Origin: Acrasis kona
Lineage: Eukaryota; Heterolobosea; Eutetramitea; Acrasida; Acrasidae
Reading direction: 5' to 3'
Assembly: GCA_026419775.2 (NCBI GenBank)
Contig: JAOPGA020001744.1
Coordinates: forward strand, 1 to 36,172
DNA: 36,172 nt
Made by a program: the position numbers and the translations under genes. Within the stretch, counting starts at the first letter, position 1; each line of letters begins with the position of its first letter. The notes below the pieces were generated by a model. It was not told the DNA's origin and ran no database searches. It was given only the letters and a program-made list of their open reading frames with translations. Shown one piece after another: positions 28,405-36,172 of this stretch.

Positions 28405-29040
28405 ATGTCTTTGTACACAATAACATACGACTCGCTGCAAGGAAGGTTTGACGAGACATTTCCAATCCTTTTGCAAGGAAAGATACACCCACAGAACTAC
28501 AGAGATACCCTATCAAAGTGCAATGAATTATGGGGCGCTTTCAACACTTCTATTTACTGGTTTAAGATAGTAGCAGTTTTGTTCCCTATTCTCTTTCTCT
28601 TTCTGATGGTTGCAATTGGAGCTCACATATTTCTCGTTTTCAAGGTCAATACGAAACTGGCTCCCTACTTTGGTTTATATGTGCTACTTATGCTGCCCCT
28701 CATGCTCCTAATTTTTGTCTGCATGCAGAAAATAAGAAGAAAATTAGAAGAGACCACAAAGAACATTCAAGATTTTCTATCTCTGGAAAACAACAACATT
28801 TACTTGCAGAGCGGAGTTCAATTTGTGTTCAAGCTTACACACCATTATGGCTATCGCTATTCGCACCTCGCTCCCGAATTGGAAGTAATGACGTCAGATG
28901 TGAGACCAGTGCAACATCATGCGCAAGTAGAGGTGCCTACTTTTGTTCAGTTCCATCCTCAGCAAGGGATGGCACACAATAACTCAGTATATACTGAGTA
29001 TGCTGAAGAAAGACCTTTTCTATATTCAAACAATGCATAG
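28405..29040 (+). CDS. ERF4/GOLGA7-like membrane protein (palmitoyltransferase partner)
   Basis: A single exon, first ATG at 28405, encodes 211 aa. F-D-E-T-F-P-I-L-L-Q-G-K-I (about 14-26), then a helical stretch with N-E-L-W, and later I-Q-D-F-L-S-L-E-N-N-N-I-Y-L-Q-S-G-V-Q-F follow the order seen in the GOLGA7/ERF4 family, whose members bind DHHC palmitoyltransferases of Ras. Two hydrophobic helices (about 54-77 and 88-107) lie between the two halves, where the yeast/human proteins have a weaker hydrophobic part. The last ~60 residues are polar and unique. Family assignment is by motif order only and may be wrong; the gene itself looks real. Confidence 0.55.
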   Translation: MSLYTITYDSLQGRFDETFPILLQGKIHPQNYRDTLSKCNELWGAFNTSIYWFKIVAVLFPILFLFLMVAIGAHIFLVFKVNTKLAPYFGLYVLLMLPLMLLIFVCMQKIRRKLEETTKNIQDFLSLENNNIYLQSGVQFVFKLTHHYGYRYSHLAPELEVMTSDVRPVQHHAQVEVPTFVQFHPQQGMAHNNSVYTEYAEERPFLYSNNA

Positions 29041-29574
29041 ATTTGATCATATAGCAAATAAACTGATTAATTTAATCATGCCACTGTTTAATTTAAATCT
29101 GTTGTAACAAATAATAGATTGTAAGTTTTTAGCTGGCATTTGGGCCATACCAAACAAAAATTAGACAATTCGGTTTAATTTATTGAAATAAAGAATAATC
29201 GTATAGACACTAGTAAAACTAACACGTGGTTACACGATCAATTCTAAGATATTTATTCCTAACATTATAGTATCCTTTTTATACTAATCCAAGAGCTCAT
29301 AACTGACTCGTCCATCAGTCGTCTATCATCTACAATTGTTATTACTGACTTCCTTATTAATGTATCTCTTTTGGACTCTTCATGGTTGATTCTAAATATA
29401 ATATATTACAACATTTATTAAAAATACACACAAGATTAAACGATTAAATTTAAAAAATTAGTCACAGTATTTAATAGAGTACATACATCTGTATTATGTT
29501 GGTGCTCGACAATTATTCATCATAATTGACCAGGTTTGAATTTCAATTTTGTTTACAATCCCTTATCGTACAAT
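29041..29574. other. AT-rich spacer, no gene seen
   Basis: Very AT-rich, with several AATAAA-like signals soon after the 29040 stop. Nothing else recognised. Confidence 0.5.
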
Positions 29575-30310
29575 AAAACAAGGAAAAACTTCAGGCGGCC
29601 GTGAACGAGATAATAGTACCAGAAATCTTCGCCAAGTCCCGAGCTGTGACCATTTGATTTAATTTTAATCTGTTTAACGTGTACGAGATACGTTCCTTCG
29701 ATTTCAAAATCTTTTTGGTGGGAATAGACAGAATCTGACGGACCGAATCGATACAAAACCCTAAAATCTCCAATTGTTGTGTGGGCTCCCAATGGCCCTT
29801 CGTAGGATCTCTGATAAGACCCAATTTCTCGAAAAGATCCTTGACCACGGATACCAGCGCTCCTGACCAAATCCAAAATAAAGGGAATGCCCTCCATCTT
29901 GAATCGATGTCCCCACAAAAATAAGGGTGTACACCAGACGGAGAAGAACCCTTTTCGATGACCCCGCCTGAATCCACGAGGAAAACAGATTCCGAATCCA
30001 CGCAGACTGTTGCTTGTTGAAAAGGTAATTGCCGATGCGACCAATGCGATTGGAGGACTCGACCGGAATACGAATACCTTGAAGCCATTCTAATACCTGA
30101 CCCGAAGCACCTATAGAAATCCATGCCGCAATGTGAGCCGTAATAGAACCAACAGCCGAGCATAAATAAGATTGCTGAGACGAAAAATAGTCATGCTCTT
30201 CCACCTGCAGCGGAGCCGCAGGAATTGTCTCTGTTGTCTCTATCATCGTCTCTGTCACCCCGTCTATCTCCTCCACGAGAGTCTCTATAAGGGACCCTCT
30301 GAACAATATG
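29575..30310 (-). mobile_element. Fossil fragment of a DIRS-like retrotransposon (RT/RNase H region)
   Basis: On the minus strand this stretch carries reverse-transcriptase and RNase H-side sequence of the DIRS/Ngaro (tyrosine-recombinase retrotransposon) type: a region resembling Q-L-E-I-L-G-F-C-I-D-S with the following lysine-rich helix and a D-L-A-K-I-S-G-T-I-I-S segment. It is partial and broken by a few lesions; neither element termini nor a tyrosine recombinase are present here. The GC content is clearly higher than the surroundings, as expected of an inserted element. Age: old but not ancient, since the protein signature is still readable. Confidence 0.65.
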
Positions 30311-30370
30311 AACTTCTACTTCTATGATTATTTTAACAACACGTGGCTAATGTGAAGAATGATTTATTAT

Positions 30371-30598
30371 TCGGATACTGAAATTGGGTTGTGCTGCAGT
30401 GCCTGCCTGGCGCTTTTCGCTGTCAGTGGCGGATTTGTTCGTACAACAGACTACCGAAAGCTCTGCCCTTATCACTCGAATAAACCTCGCCTCTTAAAAC
30501 TTCCTCAATCAAATATCTTGTCGCGGGGAGACCGAACTCTGTGTTGTTCTGAATCAGCTTCGCCCTATTTATTTTTCCAACTTGAAGATAATTATTTA
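30371..30598 (-). repeat. Copy B of the helicase-associated repeat
   Basis: Partner of copy A at 26816-27030, same orientation, 3.5 kb apart. It overlaps the 3' end of the helicase-like frame. Copy B is the fuller of the two. Confidence 0.8.
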
Positions 30599-30911
30599 GA
30601 TTATACATGACCTCAGGAACACTAACGTCCATGCCTAAATAATTATTAATCATGTCGACGACCCAAAATTCGATATCGGGGGTCTGTGGAAATCGGGTCT
30701 TGATAAATTCGAACCTTCCAGGTATGTTTTTTATTTGGTACATGCCTTCTACTGTTTCATTATATACATGAGTAGTCACATATATTACTGTCTGTCCTAA
30801 ATCTAAGCCTTGTCCATACCATGCTGCGGTCCCGGCTATAAGGAACCTTCCCCCACACAGAAATTCAGAAATAGCCTCCCGTTTCTTCTGTTCGAAAGAT
30901 GATTTTACCAT
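30423..30911 (-). pseudogene. C-terminal fragment of an SF2-helicase-like protein, probably from a mobile element
   Basis: An open stretch of about 160 codons from the first ATG. K-R-E-A-I-S-E-F, then F-L-I-A-G-T-A-A-W-Y-G-Q-G-L-D-L-G (motif V-like), V-I-Y-V-T-T, and Y-Q-I-K-N-I-P-G-R (motif VI-like) follow the order of the second RecA lobe of superfamily 2 helicases. The first lobe with Walker motifs is absent, so it cannot work as a helicase. Its 3' part is repeated at 26.8-27.0 kb, which points to a multicopy element. The family could not be named. Confidence 0.5.
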
Positions 30912-31119
30912 TTGATTTTGATGTTTTAAAATAAGTGACTTATTTTGACTCAATCAGTCAACTCAAGTTAAGTTTTGAATCACCGTTTGGATCACCGACT
31001 ACACCTGAGTTGTATTTTCTGTCTACATCAGACAGCAATACTCTATTAGCTTTGTTACTTTGAAGCATCATTGCATTGACAGAAAAATCAGAGCTTGGTG
31101 GTGTTGGAATGTGTTCTCT
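30912..31119. other. Spacer within the repeat island
   Basis: AT-rich, contains short tandem TCAATCAGTCAACTCAAGT-like blocks near 30950 but no gene. Confidence 0.35.
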
Positions 31120-31335
31120 TCATTGGACTGATGTTGCCTCAACGAAAGTAAAAGGAAAATCTTCCAATTGTACATCTCGTTCGTATTGTTTGCAATCTCC
31201 TAGCTTTGGTTGCTCACTTGCCACTTGACTTGCTTCCTTTATTCCATGCTTCTCAAGATGGCTTTTCATGTTCGATGTTGAATTTTTTCGCATGCTCTCC
31301 AAAACATTCCATTTGCGGTATTTGCAGGTGTTCAA
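31120..31335 (-). mobile_element. Remnant of a hAT-type transposon: BED zinc-finger piece
   Basis: About 70 codons on the minus strand with C-K-Y-R-K-W, then [14 protein letters not shown], the pattern of a BED finger (C-x2-C ... T-S-N-L-x-x-H-L-x-x-x-H) as found at the N-terminus of hAT transposases. The second zinc cysteine is replaced by Arg, and no catalytic domain follows, so it is a dead fragment. It overlaps, antisense, the presumed 5' end of the chromodomain gene. Confidence 0.6.
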
Positions 31336-32386
31336 AAAATCAGGTTGTCCACTTTCATTTGTTACTGGCTTCCAAAGTCAACGTCTATTTGTTTCTTTTT
31401 TTACATTCTTTCATTGTAACGGTAAAACTGAAGACCCTAACAGATTTTGAGAGGAATAGGTTGGAGAATATCAAGAGAAATCAAGAGTTATTGAGAAGTC
31501 TTAATATCGATAAAAATATTATTAAAAAGAGAAACGCAACCAGAAGGAAACCTTTTCGTATTGAGAAGAAATGTCCTCGACATGTGGTGATGGACCATAT
31601 ACATCCAAGAACTAAAAAATGCACGGGAAGGAGAAAGTGTAATATACCCAAGAGGTACAACAGAAATTTCATCAAAGAAGTAAGAAGAGAACATCATACA
31701 AACTAAACATCAAGTTAAATGAAGAATTAGTTCGCATATACCAAAGTTACCAACCAAGATCGAATGAAAGAAGGATCATGGTTGAATCCATGGAAGACGT
31801 GTTTTTAAGAAAGGACAGCACTAAACTCAAAGATAGATATTTTGAGATCATTCAACAGTTTGATACCAATGAGGTTAGGAAAGCAGAGCTACTTGAGTCA
31901 TTCCACCAGCAGAAAAGAAATTCCAGAATAAATGTGGCGCCACTTGAAAGAAGGTCTTCCAAAAGGATAAAGAAGATTAACAAACTACGGAATGGTAAAG
32001 CAACTTACAATGAGAGTACTGGGTCAGAAAATGAGGCAGACTCTGAACAAGAATCAGACCAAGAATCAGAACAAGAATCAGAACAAGAGTCAGATGAAGA
32101 GTCGGACGAAGAGTCGGACGAAGAAATACAAGAAGATGGCATTGACTCAGAAAACGATTTGAGTCATAGTGAGGACGAAACAAAGGAAAGAATTGAGATT
32201 GAATCACAAGACGAAGAGGAAGTTTACGAAGTAGAGAAGATCCTTAATAAAAGGATAACAAGAGGAAAAGTAATTTATTTATTGAGGTGGAAGGGGTATG
32301 GTCCGGAATATGACACTTGGGAGCCTTCTTGTAATTTGACATGTAGTGAGCTTATCAAGCAATACGAAGACAGTATAAATAAATAA
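31275..32386 (+). CDS. Chromodomain protein (start uncertain)
   Basis: Exons 31275-31679 and 31715-32386 (35-nt intron); up to 358 aa. The C-terminal chromodomain (about 300-355) has [16 protein letters not shown] and D-T-W-E-P-S-C-N-L, so the aromatic cage (Y, W, and the acidic E after W) that holds methyl-lysine is complete. Upstream, [18 protein letters not shown] resembles the conserved segment of WDR76/CDCA7-type chromatin proteins, then an acidic repeat ([13 protein letters not shown]). The first ~50 residues (from ATG 31275) look non-coding and overlap an antisense hAT remnant; an intron acceptor at 31443 (CTAACAG) is an alternative. The gene may be 5'-truncated or have gained a new start. 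Chromodomains also occur at the ends of some retroelement integrases, but I see no integrase here. Confidence 0.65.
32039..32128 (+). repeat. 12-bp in-frame tandem repeat coding for (E/Q-S-D/E-x)n
   Basis: Seven or so imperfect 12-nt units of the form GA(A/G)TCAGA(A/C)CAA/GAAGAGTC encode the acidic ESEQ/ESDE run of the chromodomain protein. The units keep frame, so length variants would only change tail length. Confidence 0.75.
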
Positions 32387-32441
32387 TCAACTTTTTCCAA
32401 CATTGTTGCTCAAATGAAAGTAAACTTTGATTTCAAAAAAG

Positions 32442-35400
32442 TTAATTATTTATTACATGAACGTTAGTTAGTTCCTCTGGTACATTTTGGTCTTCTGGGT
32501 TTGATGCTTTAGATCTGGATCTTCTCCAATCGTAATATTTGTTCATTACCCTTCTTCCAACCAACTTGATGAACCATCTCTTGATAAATTTGTATACTTC
32601 CACTGTAACTATGAATATTACAAAACCAGAACCAACAAATCCCCACTCTTCTGCGAGACCAGTTTGATGGAAAATTTGGTAGTTAACCCATGGAATGTAT
32701 AATGTCATGCATTGTGTAGCGATCGCAAATATGACTGCGACATGAAGAGCATAACTTCTCCAAGGATGGTTTTTAAACATTGATTTTCTTGCATTTCTAC
32801 AATTGTAAGAATGTGCCAGCGTGACGAAGGCTAGTGTGGTTGCACATGTCGATTGTGTTATTGTAACATCCCTTTGTAACCACATAATAGTCATACAAAA
32901 GTATACCAATAGAACAATACATGCCATGATGGCTCCATAAATAAAAATATCAAAAATGGTCTCAAACGAAAACGTGGGTTCCTTCACTCTACGCTTCTTT
33001 AGATTCATAATATTTTTAGAAGCTGGCTCAACACCAAGAGCTATAGCAAAAGCAGCACTAATCACAATGTTCAACCACAACACTTGAATAGGATTCATTG
33101 GCATGTGCAAACCAGCCAATACCGGCACCACAAGAATAAGAGCTTGTGCAGCATTACCACACAGTAAAAAAGTTAAAAATTTACGAATGTTATCACCTAT
33201 ACGTCTTCCCTTTCGTACAGCACGAACAATGGTAACAAAATTATCATCGGCAAGAACAATGTCGGAACTTTCTTTCGTGACGTCACTTCCAGCTTTACCC
33301 ATGGCCACACCAACATCAGACCTCGAAATAGCAGGTGCATCATTCACACCATCACCGGTCATTACAACGACACGTTTATCTCCGAATTTTCTCGCATGCA
33401 ACGCATCAACCAACTTTACCTTCGTTTGAGGGCTACAACGTGCAATCACAACGGGCAACTCTTTCATCTCCGATAATTGTTGTTCGGTGAGTGCATCAAA
33501 ATCAGTAGCCTTCATCACCATTCCATCTTGCAATTCACCTTCGGGTATAATTCCAATTTGTTTCGCAATGGCACGGGCCGTGCTGGGGTGATCTCCGGTC
33601 ACCATTCTCACTTTGATTCCTGCATTGTGGCACGTCTTTACTGCATCAGCCACACCCGCACGAGGTGGATCTTGAATGCCCGCCAGTCCCAAAAACACTA
33701 AATCGTTCTCGACTTGATCTCTGGTGACGTCTTGGTCGTAACTTTCTCGTGGAATTTTCTTAAAAGTAAGACATAGCACGCGCATACCTTGCTCAGCAAG
33801 AGCATCGTTGTCTTTACGTATCTGAGACAAAACATCTTCGTTGAGTTCTTGCTCAGAGGAATGATTTCCTTTCCTTGTACCAGATGGATCGTGATCTTGT
33901 AAGTATCTGTTACACAGCGGCAGTACGCGATCGACTGCACCTTTGGTCATGACATAGTAATGGTCCTTGTCCATGTTGTTGTCGTAAATAACTGTCATTC
34001 TCTTGATGGAGGAATCGAATGGGAATTCCTTAAGCATGTTTGGATACATGTATTGCTCCAGATCTCCTTTGCTCATATCAACTGTAAATGTTAATACGCT
34101 CAGGGCAATTTCGGTGGGATCGCCTGTGGATACGTGTTCGCCTATTTGGTGAAAGCGAACACTCGATGTGTTGCATAGCGCAGCTACATGAATTAACATT
34201 CTTACTCCCGAAGGCAGATGTTTGACTTCGAATCCTCCGAATGTTAATAAAGTACCAGTGATGGAGCTTCTGCTCTCTCTTGCTGGTTTCTCTTGATATA
34301 AATCATTTGGAGGTTCCTCCACGATAAGCTCAATGTCTTTATCTAATGAAATTTGAGGAGCTTCTTGTTGCTCTGGGACATCTTCGATGCGAGTTATACT
34401 GTAGGAGTGACCTCCAGGGAGCATTAGTTTATTCACAAACATTTTGCCCTCTGTTAAGGTACCTGTCTTATCTGAACAAATATCAGTCAAACTACCGAGT
34501 GTTTCCAGTGCAGTTAGTTTTCTGATGATGGCATTTGCTTTGGCCATTTGTCTCACTCCGAGACCGATGGTTAGCGTTAAGACGCTCATCAAGGACTCTG
34601 GAATGATGGACACAGCAACAGTAATGGCGTACTTCATTCCATCTGGATAGAGTGGAACCCTAGCGTACAAACCAACTGCCAACAAGACGACACCAACACT
34701 TAATATTGAAACAAACAACAATGCTAAACTTAATTTTGATAATCTTTTTTGTAGCTCTGTAGAGTTGTTGTTCTTTTTCTTGCCTAATGACTTTGCAATC
34801 TTTCCTATTTCAGTTTTCATTCCAGTGGCGATGACTATGCCACGTCCATTTCCTTTTGCTACTGCAGTGCTCATGAATGCAATGTTCTTACGATCTCCTA
34901 CTGGAATTTCTGGTACTTCTACCGTTTGTGCATCTTGAGAGTTTGCGTCTGCAACTGGTGCATCAGACGTAATGTCTTTTGTGTGCTTGGTGACCAATAT
35001 ACTTTCTCCTGTTAATAACGATTCATTGCACTCCAAATCAGAACAACGAATTAAACGAATGTCAGCGGGTACTTGGTCTCCCATTTTGATGGTAATGATA
35101 TCCCCGGGCACTATTTTGGAACTTTCCATCTCAATAACATCTCCATTACGGAGAACTCTGCAAGTTGGTGTGGTCATTTGTTGCAATTTGGCCATGGATT
35201 GCTCACTTCTAAATTCTTGAACGAATCCAATTGCGATATTAAGTAAAATAACAAAGCATACAACACCAGCATCTATCCACTCTTGTAGAACGAATGCAAG
35301 GATCGCGGCGACAGCCAAAATCAACATCATAAAGTTACAACTGTGTCTAATTAAAATCCGTAACCACAATGGAATTTTGGATTTTTTAGGTTTTAGTTCG

Positions 35401-35675
35401 TTGAGTCCATAGTGCTTCAAACGTCCTTCTGCCTCTTGGTTTGAAAGTCCCTCATCTAATGATGAAATACATAATTCCTGCTGTACTTCCTCAACGCTCA
35501 TCAAATACCATAATGTCTTCTTCTTTACGCGAGGAATAGCGTTGTCGATCTGGTCAGAGTCATGAACAACGGTCAAATGTGTTTGTTCAATTTCGAGAGA
35601 GGGTCGTGAATCTAGGGAGACACGAGAATCCATGGAAGTTCTTTCTGCTGGCGGTCTGTCTTCTTCGGGCTTCAT
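32442..35675 (-). CDS. P-type cation ATPase, ENA/type II (IID-like)
   Basis: A single exon encodes 1077 aa (first ATG at 35675). It would pump cations across the plasma or vacuolar membrane. It has the cation-ATPase N domain, ten or so transmembrane helices, T-G-E-S (about 222), the phosphorylated Asp402 in C-S-D-K-T-G-T-L-T, and the hinge M-T-G-D-G-V-N-D-A-P (about 775). C-S-D-K-T-G-T-L-T-E-G-K-M, F-D-S-S-I-K-R-M-T-V and S-T-G-D-P-T-E-I-A-L match fungal/protist Na+/K+ efflux ATPases of the ENA group better than SERCA or Na,K-ATPase. The ion-site segment in helix 4 reads I-P-E-S-L. The N-terminal tail holds S-rich repeats (MDSRVSLDSRPSLE), possible kinase sites. Confidence 0.9.
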   Translation of the reverse strand: MKPEEDRPPAERTSMDSRVSLDSRPSLEIEQTHLTVVHDSDQIDNAIPRVKKKTLWYLMSVEEVQQELCISSLDEGLSNQEAEGRLKHYGLNELKPKKSKIPLWLRILIRHSCNFMMLILAVAAILAFVLQEWIDAGVVCFVILLNIAIGFVQEFRSEQSMAKLQQMTTPTCRVLRNGDVIEMESSKIVPGDIITIKMGDQVPADIRLIRCSDLECNESLLTGESILVTKHTKDITSDAPVADANSQDAQTVEVPEIPVGDRKNIAFMSTAVAKGNGRGIVIATGMKTEIGKIAKSLGKKKNNNSTELQKRLSKLSLALLFVSILSVGVVLLAVGLYARVPLYPDGMKYAITVAVSIIPESLMSVLTLTIGLGVRQMAKANAIIRKLTALETLGSLTDICSDKTGTLTEGKMFVNKLMLPGGHSYSITRIEDVPEQQEAPQISLDKDIELIVEEPPNDLYQEKPARESRSSITGTLLTFGGFEVKHLPSGVRMLIHVAALCNTSSVRFHQIGEHVSTGDPTEIALSVLTFTVDMSKGDLEQYMYPNMLKEFPFDSSIKRMTVIYDNNMDKDHYYVMTKGAVDRVLPLCNRYLQDHDPSGTRKGNHSSEQELNEDVLSQIRKDNDALAEQGMRVLCLTFKKIPRESYDQDVTRDQVENDLVFLGLAGIQDPPRAGVADAVKTCHNAGIKVRMVTGDHPSTARAIAKQIGIIPEGELQDGMVMKATDFDALTEQQLSEMKELPVVIARCSPQTKVKLVDALHARKFGDKRVVVMTGDGVNDAPAISRSDVGVAMGKAGSDVTKESSDIVLADDNFVTIVRAVRKGRRIGDNIRKFLTFLLCGNAAQALILVVPVLAGLHMPMNPIQVLWLNIVISAAFAIALGVEPASKNIMNLKKRRVKEPTFSFETIFDIFIYGAIMACIVLLVYFCMTIMWLQRDVTITQSTCATTLAFVTLAHSYNCRNARKSMFKNHPWRSYALHVAVIFAIATQCMTLYIPWVNYQIFHQTGLAEEWGFVGSGFVIFIVTVEVYKFIKRWFIKLVGRRVMNKYYDWRRSRSKASNPEDQNVPEELTNVHVINN

Positions 35676-36172
35676 GGTTTTTGGAATTATAGTTATGAAC
35701 ACAACAATAGAAGATTAATTTGGATGAAGGTTACAAATATCTATTACTGAAATTGTTGGAACTGTTTTTTTATTAAGGTGAAGGATAACTCTCCTTTCAC
35801 TTTATTCGATCAATCAATTGAGATTCGCCGAAACAAGGATCAATTAATAATATCCCGGTATCCCAAGAATAGCAGTTGATTATTTTTGAGGGTTATTCAT
35901 GTTAAGTGTGACCTACTATCAGGCTGCTGTTTTTAAACCAAGATCTTTTATTGGGTATACTTAGAGTCCCTAATTCTCAATCACCTGGTCCAGACTTCGA
36001 AGTCTACCGTGTCTCACTATTATTTCTGCTAGACTTTCGCCTCCACGGATTTTGAGACAAGGGCATTGTAATTATCTCCTTTTTATTTTTAACCTCCGAA
36101 CTTCAATACATGAACCAACCGACCATTAATAAACAAGATCACCTTTGAAAGCGATGCACACTCACAACAAGC
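35676..36172. other. 3' flank, no gene seen
   Basis: Should contain the promoter and leader of the P-type ATPase on its left. I see no open frame or RNA gene in the rest. Confidence 0.5.

Noticed and set aside
35992-36005. Perfect 14-bp palindrome AGACTTCGAAGTCT
   Set aside because: A palindrome of this length is expected about twice by chance in 36 kb, and nothing around it supports a site.
1-36172. tRNA, rRNA and CRISPR features
   Set aside because: I looked for T-loop-like GGTTCGAATCC patterns, conserved rRNA blocks and spaced direct repeats and found none that I could support by eye.

Overview
The window is nuclear DNA of a unicellular eukaryote: AT-rich, very gene-dense, with tiny spliceosomal introns. 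I could place 29 introns with confidence, and all are 34-43 nt, GT-AG, often with a CTAAC/CTAAT-like branch site close to the acceptor. Gene content (MAP kinase, mitochondrial carrier, ATP12 assembly factor, kinesin-1, Rab GTPase, TOM1/GPR137-like 7TM protein, DUF676 lipase, ENA-like P-type ATPase) fits a free-living aerobic protist. A heterolobosean or amoebozoan-type protist is possible, but the sequence alone does not settle the lineage.

Layout. 0.3-8.4 kb: MAPK, membrane GNAT acetyltransferase, TLC-domain membrane protein, SLC25A32-like carrier, DUF676 esterase, an unrecognised disordered protein and a small coiled-coil protein with an unusual double-length intron. 8.4-18 kb: a coiled-coil/C1q-like protein, a 7TM protein, MLH3, a PICH/ERCC6L-like SNF2 ATPase and a small type I membrane protein. 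18-25 kb: kinesin-1 (with one apparent +1 frame break at UUU-UGA), a Rab24-like GTPase with a 16-nt micro-exon, ATP12 and a glutathione S-transferase. 25-26.8 kb: about 1 kb of spacer, then a TATA-box gene for a small secreted protein. 26.8-31.4 kb: the only repeat-rich island, holding two copies of a helicase-related repeat, a minisatellite, a DIRS-like retroelement fossil and a hAT-type BED-finger remnant, with an ERF4/GOLGA7-like gene between them. 31.3-36.2 kb: a chromodomain gene whose 5' end runs into the hAT remnant, then an intact P-type cation ATPase.

Neighbouring genes are mostly unrelated in function, as expected of a compact eukaryotic genome without operons. MLH3 and the PICH-like translocase are adjacent and on the same strand, and both act on chromosomes, but I see no further sign of co-regulation. 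Spacing is extreme: convergent stop codons 6, 17 and 34 bp apart and one divergent pair of start codons only 30 bp apart, so transcripts must overlap in places. Exon-intron models were built by eye from splice signals and protein-family continuity; total coding lengths divide by three in every multi-exon model except kinesin.
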